A stretch of DNA of 64,000 nucleotides from Nymphaea colorata (GCF_008831285.2 NC_045145.1:7998802-8062801); one strand, 5' to 3'; positions 38,191 to 50,767 are shown, counted from the first letter of the stretch. Program-made: numbers and translations. The notes: generated by a model from the sequence alone, not told the origin.

Positions 38191-40200
38191 GGTGCCTCAA
38201 GCCGTCTAACTAGGGCTGTCTAATCTAACATGACAGATAGTTAAGAGAAAAACAAGGTAGAAAAGATGGTGGTCATTTTTATTGTACATTTTTGTACATG
38301 TTTTTATCTCAACCATCACATTAGATAGACAATATTGGTTAGATGGCTGGGTGACTTTCGATAGTCATAGACCTCATTCGCTCATTCTATATAAATATAT
38401 TTGTGTTGCATCATTCTCCAAGCTCTTTTATTGGTTTTTCAGCAAATTTAAGGTCCCAGTTATGTTTTCTTCTTCGTCCACGACTCTATACTAGTCAATG
38501 CCTGAATATAGTCTTTGGCGAACTAAAGGCTTATGGCGCTTTAAAATTAGCGAAATGTTGAAGTTGCAGAAGAGTAAAACGGGTGATTTCTGTGCAAAAA
38601 GCATGAAAACAGTGCCCCGTACATCCGGATTTTAAAGGAACAAGGAAAGAAAACCAAAGAACTGTCGGTGCATATATATATATGTATAGTTGACGTTGCT
38701 GGCTTACTTGTCTACGCATATATGCACGCAAATTAATGCATATAAGCTCTAGGTAGCCTTTTGTTCCCTTGAAATCTTGTATTTTCTAATATTGTCCATG
38801 CATCATCAAGATGGCATCGGGCTCGAGTATTTCTTTTAATTGGCAACCTAGGGCTCTGTGGAGTTCTACCAGTTTACGCAACGTAAGTGAAGAATATTTC
38901 ACAAAACATGCTCAAGTTTGAGGAATAACAAAGCTTGTTCTTGAATGTTTTACATATATCCACCCAAATTGATTGACTTGTTCATGGATAAGTTGTGAAC
39001 TAAAAGAAATTCTTTTGGAATGTAAGCTTGTTTTCGTGTTCCTGCAAATGATACATGGTTGCACTAATTCATGCATGTTAAACTATTAATATCGTTCAGC
39101 TTAATTAATGCATCATTCCATTGCAAATGAAACGTATTAAGTGGAAAGCAGATGAAAAGAAGAAACTGTGATCAACAATATCAAATACTTCAAGTAAGTG
39201 GAAGCCAATCGAAAAAGGGGCGAAGCCCTACCCTTTTCCTTCCAATATGAAGTCTAGTATTGTTTTGAGAATCTTAAGTAGGCATATTTTATACCTATCA
39301 ATTAGAGTGTTGTATTATCACTTACACAGTTGTATTATCACGTACACTATAAAGGAGTAACACTAACAAAAATCGAATGAGTGTAATCAAAGCAGCAATG
39401 TCTAGTACTCTACGGTTAAATCAATTGACCTTTCATATTTCACAACAGTTGGATCCACTGTGAAAGGTGAAAATGCGTGTGAAAAACCACTGGAAAACAT
39501 GCACCAAGTTTGATCATGTCACACTAAGCCACTTGAGCAAAAATAAGTGGTCAGGTGAAATTAAAATTTTGAAACTTGAGCTTGAAAGTTGTAATTTCAG
39601 AGAAAGTTAAGCAATTATTGGATGAATAATGAGGTCTTGATTGAATATGGGTTTTTGTGCCCACAAGCAAATCAAATACGAGGCCCCTCTAGGACCGAAA
39701 TCTCAACCTTCAAACCTATGGTTTTAATCTTGTGGACCTGATTTCAGTCTTACCGGATCCCATCCCGATGAAACCTTGCATTTAAGTTTTACATGTCTGG
39801 ACTGGGTAATAAAGCTCGAACCCGACCCGATGTTACTCTTCGGGTCGTGAAGCTGGGAGAAGCAAACCCGAAGTCCAACCACGAACACATCGTCTCGTGC
39901 CACGGGGAGGGTACAACGGTCATTTTTCTGAAAAGGACTGGTCAACTAACCCTACCAGTTTGAGTATAATACCTAGAGTGTCCTCATCCTTCAAACAACC
40001 CTTGCTTAGTAAAAAAAATAAGAAGGCCTTGTGCTTTCATTGCCCAGAGTGGGGTGCAAAGGCTGGGATGGGTATAGTGGTCATTTGGAGAAAGGTATGG
40101 GACCGACTGATCGGACTGAGATGGGGTCGTCACTCGTCAAGAGTGACGTGAAAACAAGTGGAGTCGGGAGGGTTGAAGGGTCGGAGCAGGGGAAGGAAGA
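38190..40200. other. Intergenic and upstream region of the HIPP gene
   Basis: No gene recognised. GC content rises from about 39750 toward the HIPP gene. An inverted motif pair CGACCCGA...TTCGGGTCG lies at about 39816-39846. Distal promoter elements cannot be assigned from sequence alone. Confidence 0.5.
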
Positions 40201-40427
40201 GAATTTACTGCGCTGTAATTTCTTTCCTCTTTCTCCCTTTCTTCTCTGTTCCGTTCCTCCATTTTCTTCTCCTCTCTCTCTCTCTCTCTCTCTCTCCACG
40301 AGCACATTGTTTCCCTCTCTAGAAACGCATATAAAAAATGCTCGGGGTTTCCTTTCGCAAGGGTCGAACGACGAGAAAGAAACTTTTCCATTTCTCTCTC
40401 ACGAGTCACAGCAGAGCTCCCGCTCAA
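40201..40427 (+). promoter_or_regulatory. Proximal promoter / CT-rich 5' leader of the HIPP gene
   Basis: A pyrimidine-rich stretch with a (TC)n tract at 40271-40296 precedes the start codon, as in many plant 5' leaders. A TATA-like CATATAAAAAA lies at about 40328-40338, some 90 bases before the ATG. If that is the true TATA box, the CT tract would be promoter rather than leader. The transcription start is not determinable here. Confidence 0.4.
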
Positions 40428-40604
40428 ATGGGCGAAGTATGTCTTACCACCTTCTTCTCCTCCTCCTCCTCCTCCTCCTCCTTCTTCTTCTTCTCTCCCT
40501 CTCTTTCTGCTTGTGAATTTTTGGATTTCAAGGTGTGTACCCAGTTGGCTGTCGTGTTAATAATTTGGAGAAAGATTGTATCCTAGTTAGTGCAAGCTCC
40601 CCTT

Positions 40605-40635
<31 letters not shown>

Positions 40636-43600
40636 TTATTATTATTATTATTATTATTTGGAGAGGAAACCGATTGAAAGATAACAATCTGTTTTTGAAT
40701 GAAGACACTGGAGAGTTCGGGATATTGAAAATCTGCGTGAAAAGATTTTCAAATTTTTTCTTGGAAACAAAAGCTTTCGCCTGTTGCTTTCGTTTTCATT
40801 TTTAAGTAATTTCAATTATAAAATTTTGTTATAGGAAATAGATTTCTGCTAACCCTTGGGAAAATAATTTGTCATCCTCACTGTCATGTAATTTTTAATC
40901 TTTCAAAGCTTCCAGTATGTTGTTTTTTTCCTCCTCAGGGAGTCTTTCTTGGTTCCTTTTCTTTTCCAGATCTAAGGCAATGTGCATCAGTTAGTTTTCA
41001 TATATAGTTTTTCGTTTTTTAACCTCCACCCGTCCGTGCCAAACTGTTACGTTGAAGATTCGTTTATCATGTTCTTTGGATTCTTCGAGTCTCCCCGTTC
41101 AAAATAAGTAAGGAATTATTCATGGTATGAATCATTCATAAAATATTTCAATCCTTCTCACCACGTGTGGTTCTTTTCAGCTTTAAAAATCTTGAAGAGT
41201 ATCATTTTCTAATCATTGTTCGTATAATTGCAATCTAAAACCAGCATGTTTCTAATTTATCTGCAGACCTACAGAAGCTCTCTTTCTCTCTCTCTCTCAC
41301 TTCCATCATCATTTCACATTTTAGTCATAATCTTCCCTGTATAGGAAAAACAGAGAGAACCCAGTATTTCAATTTCATTTAGTTTCAGAAGGATATTTCG
41401 ACTTGATAAATTCCCTTCACTTCTTTTAGCAAATTTCCACATTTTAGAATGCTTTATTCCTTTCGTGCCCAAACTTGTAAACTAACTCCTCTTTTATCTG
41501 GGAATATTCTGGAACATAGAACCAGGCGGAGGAGAAAAAGGAGGAGAAGAAAGAGGAAGGAAAGGTGGCGGAGGGAGCAGGGGAGAAGAAGGAAGGTGGA
41601 GCCGAAGTGGAGAAAAAGGAGGAAACAAAGAATGAAGGTGGAGGCGAAGGGGAGAAGAAGGAGGGAGAAGGGGAGAAGAAAGAAGATGAAAAGGAGGAGG
41701 AAGAGCAGAACCCAGAGATAGTGTTGAAGGTGGACATGCACTGTGAGGGATGTGCAAGGAAGGTCCAACGTTCCCTGAGAGGCTTCCCAGGTCTTTTTCC
41801 TCCCCATTGAATGGTTAACATCTATGTACTCGCTTTTGCAGAAGCTGTTCACATCTGAAACTCCATATGCTTGTCCCCCTGCATCCTTCGGTCTGGTATT
41901 TTGCTATTAACCTTTTCGTTCTCATTGTTAAATCCTTCTTTTTTCCAATCTAGTCTACTAGCTCTCTTCTTCTTCAAGCAATCCGGCACTACTTCATCCT
42001 CCCTTGTTTTTTAACAGTAAGCTTCCTGTCTATTTTTCTCTATCCTTCCTCAAGGAATCCTATAGTAACTTCATCCTCCCATGTTAGGCTTTTTTCCCTA
42101 AGAAAGTCACTGCACTGCTATTTTTTATCAACAACAATGTATATATATACATGTGTAGATATATGTATATATATATACACATGAGTATATATGAAAATAT
42201 ATATGTGAATGTGTGTGCTCATACCTCATGATGGCAAAGCATATTGCTGGAAAGGAAGCAACAAAGTGACCTCGGTTAGATTTTACTGTCTGTACTTTAT
42301 GAGAGAGAGAGAGAGAGAGAGGTTAAAACTTGAAACAGATTTGGTCAGGTGGGGGCGGGAAAAGGACTTAAATGCACTAAGTGGTGGTGGGGAAGGACTT
42401 GCAATTCGAGTTCTACCCACAGTAGTGGAATAGCTCTATTGGGTAAAAAGCCTAAAGGGGGAGAGTTTTTTGCGGTCTGAACTTCTACCTCCATTTGGGG
42501 AGTCACGAGGGGAAAAGCAAAGCTACCAAACTTCATGTTTTCCGTGAACTTATCGATGCACTGTAGTGTCGCAGTCCGTGGTGCGTCGTCTTTAAGCTGA
42601 CATTCTACCGGTCGTGGCAGGTCCTCTCTGCGGATACATCACGTAATTGAACACGTAATTGAATACCGCTCTGTTGTACATGTGCTTCTTCGTAATTCGA
42701 TGGCACACCATTATCATCGTGTTGATAGAAACTAAGCCCTGTTGACCGCCATTGATATGCCTGGCTGTTAAATTTGTTGAGTTGTTAACATTGGGAGACT
42801 GCAGGTGTGGAGGAGGTGCAGACGGACAGCAAAGCTCACAAGGTGGTGGTGAAGGGGAAGAAGGCAGACCCTGTAAAGGTCTGTCAGAGGATTCAGAAGA
42901 AGAGCGGGAAGAAGGCTGAGCTTATTTCCCCGCTGCCCAAACCACCAGAGGCGGAGAAGGAGGAGGAGAAGGAGCAACCTAAGCAAGAGGAGAAAAAAGA
43001 AGAGGTTGGTCTTCTCTCTATCTTTTCACTTTTACTGAGTTTACTTCTTCACAGATCGCAATGAATGTTTTTTATGTTTTATAAACCTTTTATGAAAAGA
43101 AAGCAGACCGCAAAGTGACCGAGAAATTTGTGCTTTTGGCGTTTTTTGGTTAGATTTCTCTGTTTACAAGAAAGGGTTTTCTGTTTTTTTTTTCCTTCAC
43201 GCCATTCAAAGTGCTTTTTCAAAAGCTTATCTTGAGCTTTGCGTGTCCTTCGCGTTCTCAGACTTTCGTTCCTGGTGTCACCTTTTATCTGGAGCGCCAA
43301 GCCCTAGAGTTTTATCTTTTGCGAAGCTTTGAAGCACCGGATCTGGTTTGAGTCTGGACCTAAATAGTTTTAACGACCCTGCGCCTATGTCGGTATCCAA
43401 ATCCCAAGGCAAGGAGTTCTCCTGAAACCGGTTGCTCCAAATCCACAGATTTGGATTGCCCATGATCCACAAGTTTCCTCTCCAAACACCTATATTACTT
43501 TTTTGGATTGTTGGTCCAATGACTCCGTTTGTCCGACCCGTTCTATCTCTCTCACTCTCTCTCATGCACATACAACAAGTTACTGCCACATTTAACCAGC

Positions 43601-45982
43601 CGTCTTCCATGGTTGCTTCTGGCAGAGTAAAGGTGGAACTGCTACCCTGCCGTATTTGTCTATCATATGAAAGGGAATTGATATTGAAATTTAATGCGTT
43701 ATTGGCTGACATGCCATCTGTGCCGCATTTATATATGATGTATGAGGTGGGGGAGTGCAGGACCGCTGGATCAAAAACAGACAATTCAGGTCCATAAATC
43801 CTTTATCATTTCCCCACTTTTTTTGTCTTCATTTAATAGAGAAGTTTTCTATGGTAATCTTCAACGAGACTCAACTGTTTCTTGATTCTTTTTCATACAC
43901 CACAGCCAGCATCTGTTTAAAGCACAACATTTTGAGGAAGTAAACCAATTTATCATCCTTTTGAGGTTGAAAGAAAAGCTATTTCCTTTCCTCCCATAAG
44001 GACAAGGTGTTACCGTCGTGTGTGAACAACATAATGAGATTTTCACCCTAGTTAAGATTGACTTAAGATCATACGACCGAAAAAAAAAAAAAATTGAGCC
44101 CCAGATTGGAATCCTCCTGTTTGGAAATCTATATACAATTCGAACTCAACATTTGGGGACAAACGAGCTCTTATAAAGAACCAAATTTTAGTGGTTTGAG
44201 CTTTTTCTCTTTTAAACTTGGTGAATGCAATATATATATATATATAGCAAGAAATTAATTGAGCATATATGGAGGGGTAAGGGCTTTCTTTCCCAAGTTT
44301 GAAGAACTAATGGGTTGCAATTGGCTGTTGGTTTTGGACTTTGTCTCTATGCAGCCTGTGGTCGTCACTGTGGTTTTAACAGTTCGCATGCACTGCGAGT
44401 CATGTGCCCAAGTGGTCCAAAGACGCATTCACAAGATGAAAGGTAACTCTTTTTCTGTCTCTCTTTGTAATATTGTGCGTGTGTTGGGAAAAGGGCGAAC
44501 TGCAAAAAGGAAAGTTGGGTACCACTCCTCGTCCTTCGATTTGATGCTGTCATTCGCCCCATGTGGCCTTTCATCCTTTTTCTCTCTCTCTCTCATGAAG
44601 ATGCCCATGAGGACGATCGAACCAGCTACCGTTCCTAGTACTAATCCTTCCTTGTCCATGCAATATATACCATTTCTTGTCTCACATGTACCATCGTTAA
44701 CCTCACTATATATGTATATATAGGCCTCATAATTTACTCAAAAGCCCGCGCACTCATCTTTAGTAGCGCTGAGCTAACCAAAAAACTCGTAGTTTAGTTT
44801 GGCTCGTTCTCCCAAATGTCAGATGCGATAAATGTGAAACATGAGCAAAGCCAAAGCTGCCCGATATGAAAAGGATTTGCGTTGCATGTGTTTTTTTTTC
44901 CTTCATACATATGCTTTTCGTGCACTCAAAAGTTTGAAGGAAGCAGAGACCGTGGCGCTTCACGGCGAAGGTGCACACGGAATTATTAATTTCACGAAAA
45001 AACGGCCACGTTGGTTCAGGCCCCGTTGGCGTTGGGTTACTCAGTGCATTGCAGTGAGGTCCAAATGAGATCCAAAACAGCTAAACTGATCTGAAACCAG
45101 ATTCGGATGCATCCTGTTTTGAGGCACTTCACACTTCAATTTTGGCCGATCATTTTGGGTAGTAGGTACTTGCGAAAGATCGAAACTAACTTTTCCATTC
45201 CTCTATTTCGGACTCCAGGCCTAACTTACTGTTACTTTAATTAAGTAGCATGTGTCACACAGTCGAAAGCTATCGACATCCACAAGATTCGAATTGAGGA
45301 CCGAGCTTTTATTAACCTATCAATTCCACCACTTGTGCTACACATAACTATTTCCAATTGCAGCACTATTAAGCGCCACGCTTCCCTATAAAATGAACAA
45401 ATGACTTTTCGTTTTCTCATTTTGTTTGCATCTTCTTCACCGCGGATAATTAAGCTAATCTGATATACAAGTATCATTGAACAAATTTAATAATTAATTC
45501 TGTTCTCTGTGTTATATCAAATTTGGAACTAAAGGCATGATTTTTTTTTTTTATGTGCATCCTTCTCTTTCTCTCTCTTTGGAACTACATGTTCAATATG
45601 GCTTATGTGTAGAGACGGAAATACAGGTGTAGAGTCGGTGGAGACAGACTTGAAGAATGACAAGGTAATTGTGAAAGGGGTGGTGGATCCAAAGAAGCTG
45701 GTGGAGTACGTGTATAAGCAGACGCGGAAGCAGGCGACTATCGTGCCGCCGCCGCCACCGGAGGAGGAAAAGAAGGAAGAGGTGAAGGAGGAAGAGAAGA
45801 AGGAAGAAAAGGGGGAGAGCGAGAAGAAGGAAGGCGAAGAAGGCAAAGACGGTGGTGAGGAGGAGAAGAAGAGCGAGATGAAGAAGAGCGAGTACTGGCC
45901 GCCCGCTAGATATTACATGGAATACGCGTACCCGCCACAGATATTTAGCGACGAGAATCCTAATGCATGCTCCATCGTGTGA
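40428..45982 (+). CDS. Heavy-metal-associated isoprenylated plant protein (HIPP), two HMA domains, 5 exons
   Basis: Exons at 40428-40436, 41526-41790, 42805-43004, 44355-44442 and 45627-45982 (918 nt, 305 residues) are joined by GT-AG introns of about 1.0-1.35 kb whose phases all close. Exon 1 codes only Met-Gly-Glu. Residues 4-66 are Lys/Glu-rich. HMA domain 1 (about 67-130) has LKVDMHCEGCARKVQRSL and VEEVQTDSKAHKVVVKGKKA. HMA domain 2 (about 160-226) has VVVTVVLTVRMHCESCA and VESVETDLKNDKVIVKGVVD. Each CxxC (Cys76/Cys79 and Cys172/Cys175) is the expected soft-metal (Cu, Zn, Cd) site. A PPPPP stretch and a second acidic/basic region follow. The end, FSDENPNACSIV, carries a CaaX box (Cys302) for prenylation and membrane attachment. 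HIPPs are plant metallochaperone-like proteins in metal homeostasis and stress responses. Domain order, the MGE start and the YPPQ(I/L)FSDENPNAC ending match the two-HMA Arabidopsis group around HIPP5-HIPP7. One weak point is the intron 3 donor (GAG|GTTGGT). Confidence 0.93.
40601..40658. repeat. Compound (CTT)n(ATT)n microsatellite in HIPP intron 1
   Basis: About 11 CTT units run directly into about 8 ATT units. A shorter (TCC)n(TTC)n tract lies at 40456-40493, just after the exon 1 donor. Confidence 0.95.
42142..42206. repeat. TATATG-rich low-complexity tract in HIPP intron 2
   Basis: Interrupted TATATA/TATATG/ACATG units from about 42142, followed by a (GA)n run at 42300-42321. Confidence 0.8.
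45255..45345 (-). mobile_element. Possible tRNA-derived SINE fragment in HIPP intron 4
   Basis: On the - strand, TAGCACAAGTGG (45340-45329) fits the RNA polymerase III A box (TRGYNNARNGG). About 35 bases further on, CAATTCGAATC (about 45296-45286) fits the B box (GGTTCGANTC). The spacing is that of a tRNA-derived SINE head. The 3' body and tail could not be defined, and no intact tRNA cloverleaf is present. Confidence 0.4.
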
Positions 45983-46101
45983 TTTGTTAATAAGAGTTGT
46001 CGAGTTCTTGCCTTCTTCTTCTTTTTCTTTTTAGCTTTTTAATCTTTGTTTTGTAGTTACCTGTGTATCTATCACCTGTATCAAAGCCATAATCATCCCA
46101 A

Positions 46102-46107
46102 ATAAAT
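46102..46107 (+). terminator. Poly(A) signal of the HIPP gene
   Basis: AATAAA lies about 120 bases after the HIPP stop codon, downstream of T-rich 3' UTR sequence (46015-46060). This is a typical plant near-upstream element arrangement. Confidence 0.6.
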
Positions 46108-46415
46108 GCTCCTTAAGATGATCAGGTCTGGTACAGCAACTATCTCTCTCTACCATCCTATTCGGAATCCTACTTTTCTAGCATAAATATGTATGCTCGT
46201 CTCCGTGCTTTAGAAAGACAAATACTCTCCACAGCTATGCTTGGAGAGTTCTTATTTAGTTTCCGCTCTTGAGAACATCAGTTGCATACGGGAGTGTTTG
46301 TGTGCCATCACGTGAGCGCACAAAGCCATTGTTTTAGTCACCTGAAAGAAAATAAAAACAAAGAACTTACTGTACGCGCGCCCCGTTATGTTGCTAAGAA
46401 TGACAATGACAGTAA

Positions 46416-46446
46416 TATATATATGTATATATATATATATATATAT
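46416..46446. repeat. (TA)n tract flanking MITE copy C
   Basis: Interrupted TA run (one TG interruption) directly before the MITE copy. Confidence 0.9.
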
Positions 46447-46458
46447 GTGTGAAATTAT

Positions 46459-46738
46459 TAGGTCAGGCAAACACCGAACCACCCAAAATTGATTGTTAAA
46501 GTAATTTTTTTTTTTGCATAATCTAAATAAGATAACCGTATGGATATGATCTTAATGTATAATGTTTTTATAGGAACTACGGCAGTTATTTTTTGAAACA
46601 TGTCTTTGTAGTAATAAAAAATGAACCGCTCTTATGACATCAAATATTCATTGGTAAGAAAATGAGTGGTTTACTTCAAAACAACCTTATATATATAAAT
46701 TGAGTGAGTAATACGTACTAAAAGTGTTTTTACCAACT
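46459..46738 (+). mobile_element. MITE copy C, related to the elements at 20.7-21.5 kb
   Basis: It begins AGGTCAGGCAAACACCGAAC and ends GTGTTTTTACCAACT. Internal landmarks collinear with copy B are TTAAAGTAATTTTTTTTTTTG, a CTAA..AAGATAACC segment and TAATAAAAAATGAACCG. It is more diverged than copy B and again sits beside a (TA)n tract. Non-coding. Confidence 0.6.
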
Positions 46739-47700
46739 CTGAGAGGTTTCATTAATTTTACTGTTGTTTCCAACTTATATATACATATAGTTGCTTCTTG
46801 AAAAGGTGGACGACAACTCATGAAACATGGTTGTATTCCATGAAGGAATAGATGGACGTTCCATCAATGCAGTTGAAATGTTACAAAAAAATTGTAGCGG
46901 TACAAAGGAATTGATTGCAATATATAGTTAGGTATCTGCTCCAAACACACTCCTTTTTCCGAACTGGCCCATTTCTACCGAACCCACTGACCTACCTGGA
47001 TGATCCAAAGTTAGGTACGCTCAAGGCAGTGCTACCAGCTGGCTTCAGATGCATGGAATTGCGTGGGGGCGTACTAGACCCATCCTTCCTTTGATTACCA
47101 AAAGCTTATGATCCTAATTATGTCAAAATATCTGCAGACAATTTGCGTGTCACATCAGAGATGTTGCACTCTTTTGCTCTATCTGTTGGTATAGACCTGT
47201 TAATTTCAAGCCCCAAGCATACCCGGTGCCTCCTGAAGGAACATGAGAACCACCACTATTGGATCCAGTGGCCTTGTCTCACTGGGTTTCATGCATGGAA
47301 CCAACTGGTCTCCTTTTAGATAGATTGGTAGAGATATCCTAACCGTCCAGCTTCTTGCTATTGTTTGTCTCCTCGATTTCCTATTTTAGCTGGTTTCTTC
47401 TCTCAGGCATTGATATCAGCTTAGCTAGATGGCTCTCATCCTTACAGTGCTCGTGAAATCTGATTTTGATGATACATTGCTACTACAGGCAGGTTATGGA
47501 GCGTGTAGCAGGAACCTCTTCTCATTTGGGAAGTGATGCTAATGGATCCCAGCAGATTCATGCCTCTTTTCCTTCAATAACACGCACATAGATGTGCAGG
47601 TGATGTCCTGCGTTTGTTTTGTGACATGCTTCATGGAACGGGAGGAGTTCCTGTTCTGCTGTTCCGCAACGCTACTCAAGTGTCTTGTTCTGCTGTTCTG
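46739..47700. other. Intergenic stretch, no gene recognised
   Basis: Moderate GC at 46960-47560, but no conserved domain could be read on either strand. Confidence 0.45.
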
Positions 47701-47709
47701 TGGCACTAC

Positions 47710-48196
47710 TGGAACACGACTCGTTAAAGTTCGGCTTGTGAACAAGTTCCAGCCAAGTCATTTGCTTAATGAGTCGAACTCGAGTATATGAGTCGACCAG
47801 TTCAAATAATCGAGTTGAGTTTGAGTTCACTGAACTCAAACTGCTAATGCTTGGCTTGGCTCAAAAATGATGTGTAGCAATTTTTTTAAATATTCGACTT
47901 GTTTTTAATTAAAAAAACAATATATTGACGTTAATTAATTATGTAAGTTTTTACAAAACCTCCTTCAAATTTGTCGAGCCTTAATCGAGTTGAGCACGAT
48001 TTATGGCAAAGTAACAATCCATATATTCAAACGAATTTATCGAGCCTTAATCTAGTCAAGCTCGAACTCAATAAGTAACTGCCGAGTTAAGCTCGAGCTG
48101 ATTCTGTTGAGCTATTCTCGAGCCCGAGCTCAAGGTTTCACAGTCAAGCTGAGCTCGAGCTGGCTGAACTCAGCCTCGACTCGGCTTTCACCCCTA
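47710..48196 (+). mobile_element. GAGCTCGAGC-rich non-autonomous element, hAT-like right end
   Basis: The ends are dense in overlapping GAGCTCGAGCTG/CTCGAACTC palindromic motifs around an AT-rich centre. The right end, GGCTTTCACCCCTA (reverse complement TAGGGGTGAAAGCC), has the form of a hAT-type terminal repeat. The left end is not clear. The same motif grammar recurs at 62845-63301. Confidence 0.5.
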
Positions 48197-50767
48197 GTTC
48201 TCACATAATAAGGTGGGACAAAATATCGCTAAACAGTGCAATTGTCTTGGAACTTATCTATTACAAACTTTGTAAGTACCAATTTATGCACTTTCATCTT
48301 CAGCTCACAACTTCTTTGTTTTTTTCTTTGCAACAATCCTGTGGAATCTCGAGGTTGATACAATCATCGATGGACAAAGAAAGAAAAGGAACTACGAGAA
48401 GTCTACATGCGTAGGGGTGAGAAGGTCTAGCTTTCCAGGTTACTCCAAAAGGGAAGTATCACCAACGATCATGAGGTAGCTCCTGAATGTGAGCAGTGGT
48501 GTAGATATAGGTGTTTCGATTGCCTATTAAAAACATGAACTGGTACAACTTCTTGGCTCAACGTCCTTGGGGCTGTCTCATGGGTCACAATAAATTAAGT
48601 AAAGAGTAGGCTTTATTGATTCATTCACCAATATTATACCGCTGCATCACTGATTTGTTAGACAGAAGGCTTATATTGGCCTAGCTGTATTCTAAAGGGC
48701 CGTTTCTGTTCACTTATCGTCTCGCTTTCACTGGTTTCAGGGATTAATAAGTAACATTGTCCGTGAACAAAGGTAGCCTGCCACTTGCAAAAAGGGGAAC
48801 GTAAAGGATCTGCTTCTATTGTCAAGACAAGAATTGCCCCTATCATCCATGATATATTTATCCTCTTTTCTCTGGTCCCCGTTCTTGCTTTTGTACATAT
48901 CTTTTCTTCTCATCCTAAAACAGCAAAGATTCTACAGGACAATTTTTGGGATTCCCTCTCTCTCTTATCTCTCTCCGGTATGTATCCGCCCAACCTTGGA
49001 AAAAGAGTAATATAGGGCTCCAGATAAAGCCTATCTACAAGTGGTATTTGTCCTCTTGCATTTATGCGTTACCAGATAAAGCCTAAGTACCAAGGGCAAT
49101 ATCGGCTAGTTACCAGGCCAAATCTCTCTCTCTCTCTCACTCGTTAGAATATGCAGAGCTTTTCACATTCTACACAAAATTGTGACACTAAAACGAACAA
49201 GACGGCCTCTTGAGATGCATGAACGTTAGACCACCTTCTGGGTTTGACTATATGTCAATATTCTATCAAGAGTAGCAGAGAACATTTGCTCGACATGCAC
49301 CAAAGCTTCCCACTGAACACCAGTACTGGAACTGTGACTACAAATGAGCCCAAAATTCTCAAGATCTTAAGCTCTAATGGGCCATCTCATCATAAAGTGA
49401 AAGTGAACGGTGAAGCCTCAATATAGCAAACAAAAAGCATGAACGGAAATGGTCGTTTTCATGGTGAGCCTGTCATTGTGGGGATATGTCTAATAGATGG
49501 TCAAGCTTGGAGCTTCAAACTATTGATGTGATATAAAGTTGACTGCCATTTCGCTAGGCAAGAAGTGCCAATCAGGCCAACCTAGCTGCAAAAAAAAAAA
49601 AAAAAACGTCGAGCCTTTCATTTTTCAAATACTCTGCAATTGCTTTCTCTTCCTCTGGATGGTATCGAGACAATCTCCTTTTGATATCATCATGTAATAG
49701 ATACATGTATTAGCTTCTCAGGCCCAAACTCAGGGATTTCCCATATGGGGATCTGGTTTGTGCGTGCATGTTACCTGCTTTTCGGAGGTACCTTCCCACC
49801 AAGATGTGCTCAGTACCCGTCCTAACATGCTCCCTGGATTACAGAGCCAAAATATATATTAGCCTGCTGTCAAGTTTTATAGGATTCCCTCTCAGCTGGA
49901 TCTCCTGGGCACAAACAGCTTTCTTGTGCCCATTAGTCAGTAGAGCAAAAGCTGACTGAATTTGTATGTGAAATATGAAGCAACAAAAGTCTTGTGATTT
50001 TGAAGTGAATAAAGGGTACGTATATGAGGAAGTAAAAAAGAAGAGTGACTCTAGTCAAGTTATAAAATACAAAGCAAGATAGTACTGAGTAAAAAATACA
50101 TATATAATAAAATAGATAAAGCAAACACTGGAATTCAGCTCAAGGGGATCTCGGCAGGTAGTTGGCTTTATGCGTTTAAACCTCGTTTCGACGTGTAAGA
50201 GGATAAAGCCATGTCTAACTTGCATTGGTAAAGGTCTGTGAGGTATCAAGAGCATCCTTATCTAAGTTTTATGTAGCTGAAGATCAGGTGACTATGGGTT
50301 CCCACCCCGACAAGCGGCTTCTCTATACATGACAATGAGAAGTACCCGTTTACCTCACTAGACTCGTTCAGAAGACTCATATATGAAGGTTCTAGCATAA
50401 CCGGATTCAGATGGAACTTTATGGAAAACTTCACCCAAATTAAAAGCCTTCCGCTCTTATCTTGTTTCTCTCTCTCTCTCTCCCTCCCTCTCTCTGCGGT
50501 CCTGGGTGGGAGGAAGGTAGTGTGGCCTGTCGAAGTCCGATTAGAGCCCTAGAACCGGTGGGCGGGACAATGGTTCCTCTTCTTCAGTAAGGAAGGCTTA
50601 TTTCTGTTTTCTTCTATGGATCTGCGCTCGGCATGGGATGCCATATCTTTTGTACTTCCCTTTCTGTTTTCTGGAATGACTTGGGGTCATGGCTGGTGGT
50701 GGGATATTTCTACAGATTTCCTTGTCGGGGGTGTCATCGAGGAGGCGGAAACCTAGGGGCCCTTACT
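48197..50767. other. Intergenic stretch, no gene recognised
   Basis: Short (CT)n tracts lie at 48957-48977, 49124-49140 and 50467-50494. A GC-richer patch at 50495-50760 has a short open frame (SAWDAISFVLPFLFSGMTWG) without known homology. Confidence 0.45.

Noticed and set aside
41444-41852. Ser/Phe/Pro-rich and Leu-rich frames on the - strand over HIPP exon 2
   Set aside because: They are antisense shadows of the Lys/Glu-rich (AAG/GAG) coding exon. The + strand frame with HMA motifs and splice sites is the real one.
43278-43797. Overlapping 121- and 168-codon frames in HIPP intron 3
   Set aside because: They lie within the intron defined by phase-consistent exons, show no conserved domain, and open frames overlap on both strands.
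45255-45345. A genuine tRNA gene in HIPP intron 4
   Set aside because: A- and B-box-like words exist, but acceptor, D, anticodon and T stems do not pair, so at most it is a SINE remnant.
45529-45846. Ser/Phe-rich - strand frame over HIPP exon 5
   Set aside because: Antisense shadow of the GAGGAGAAGAAG-rich C-terminal exon.
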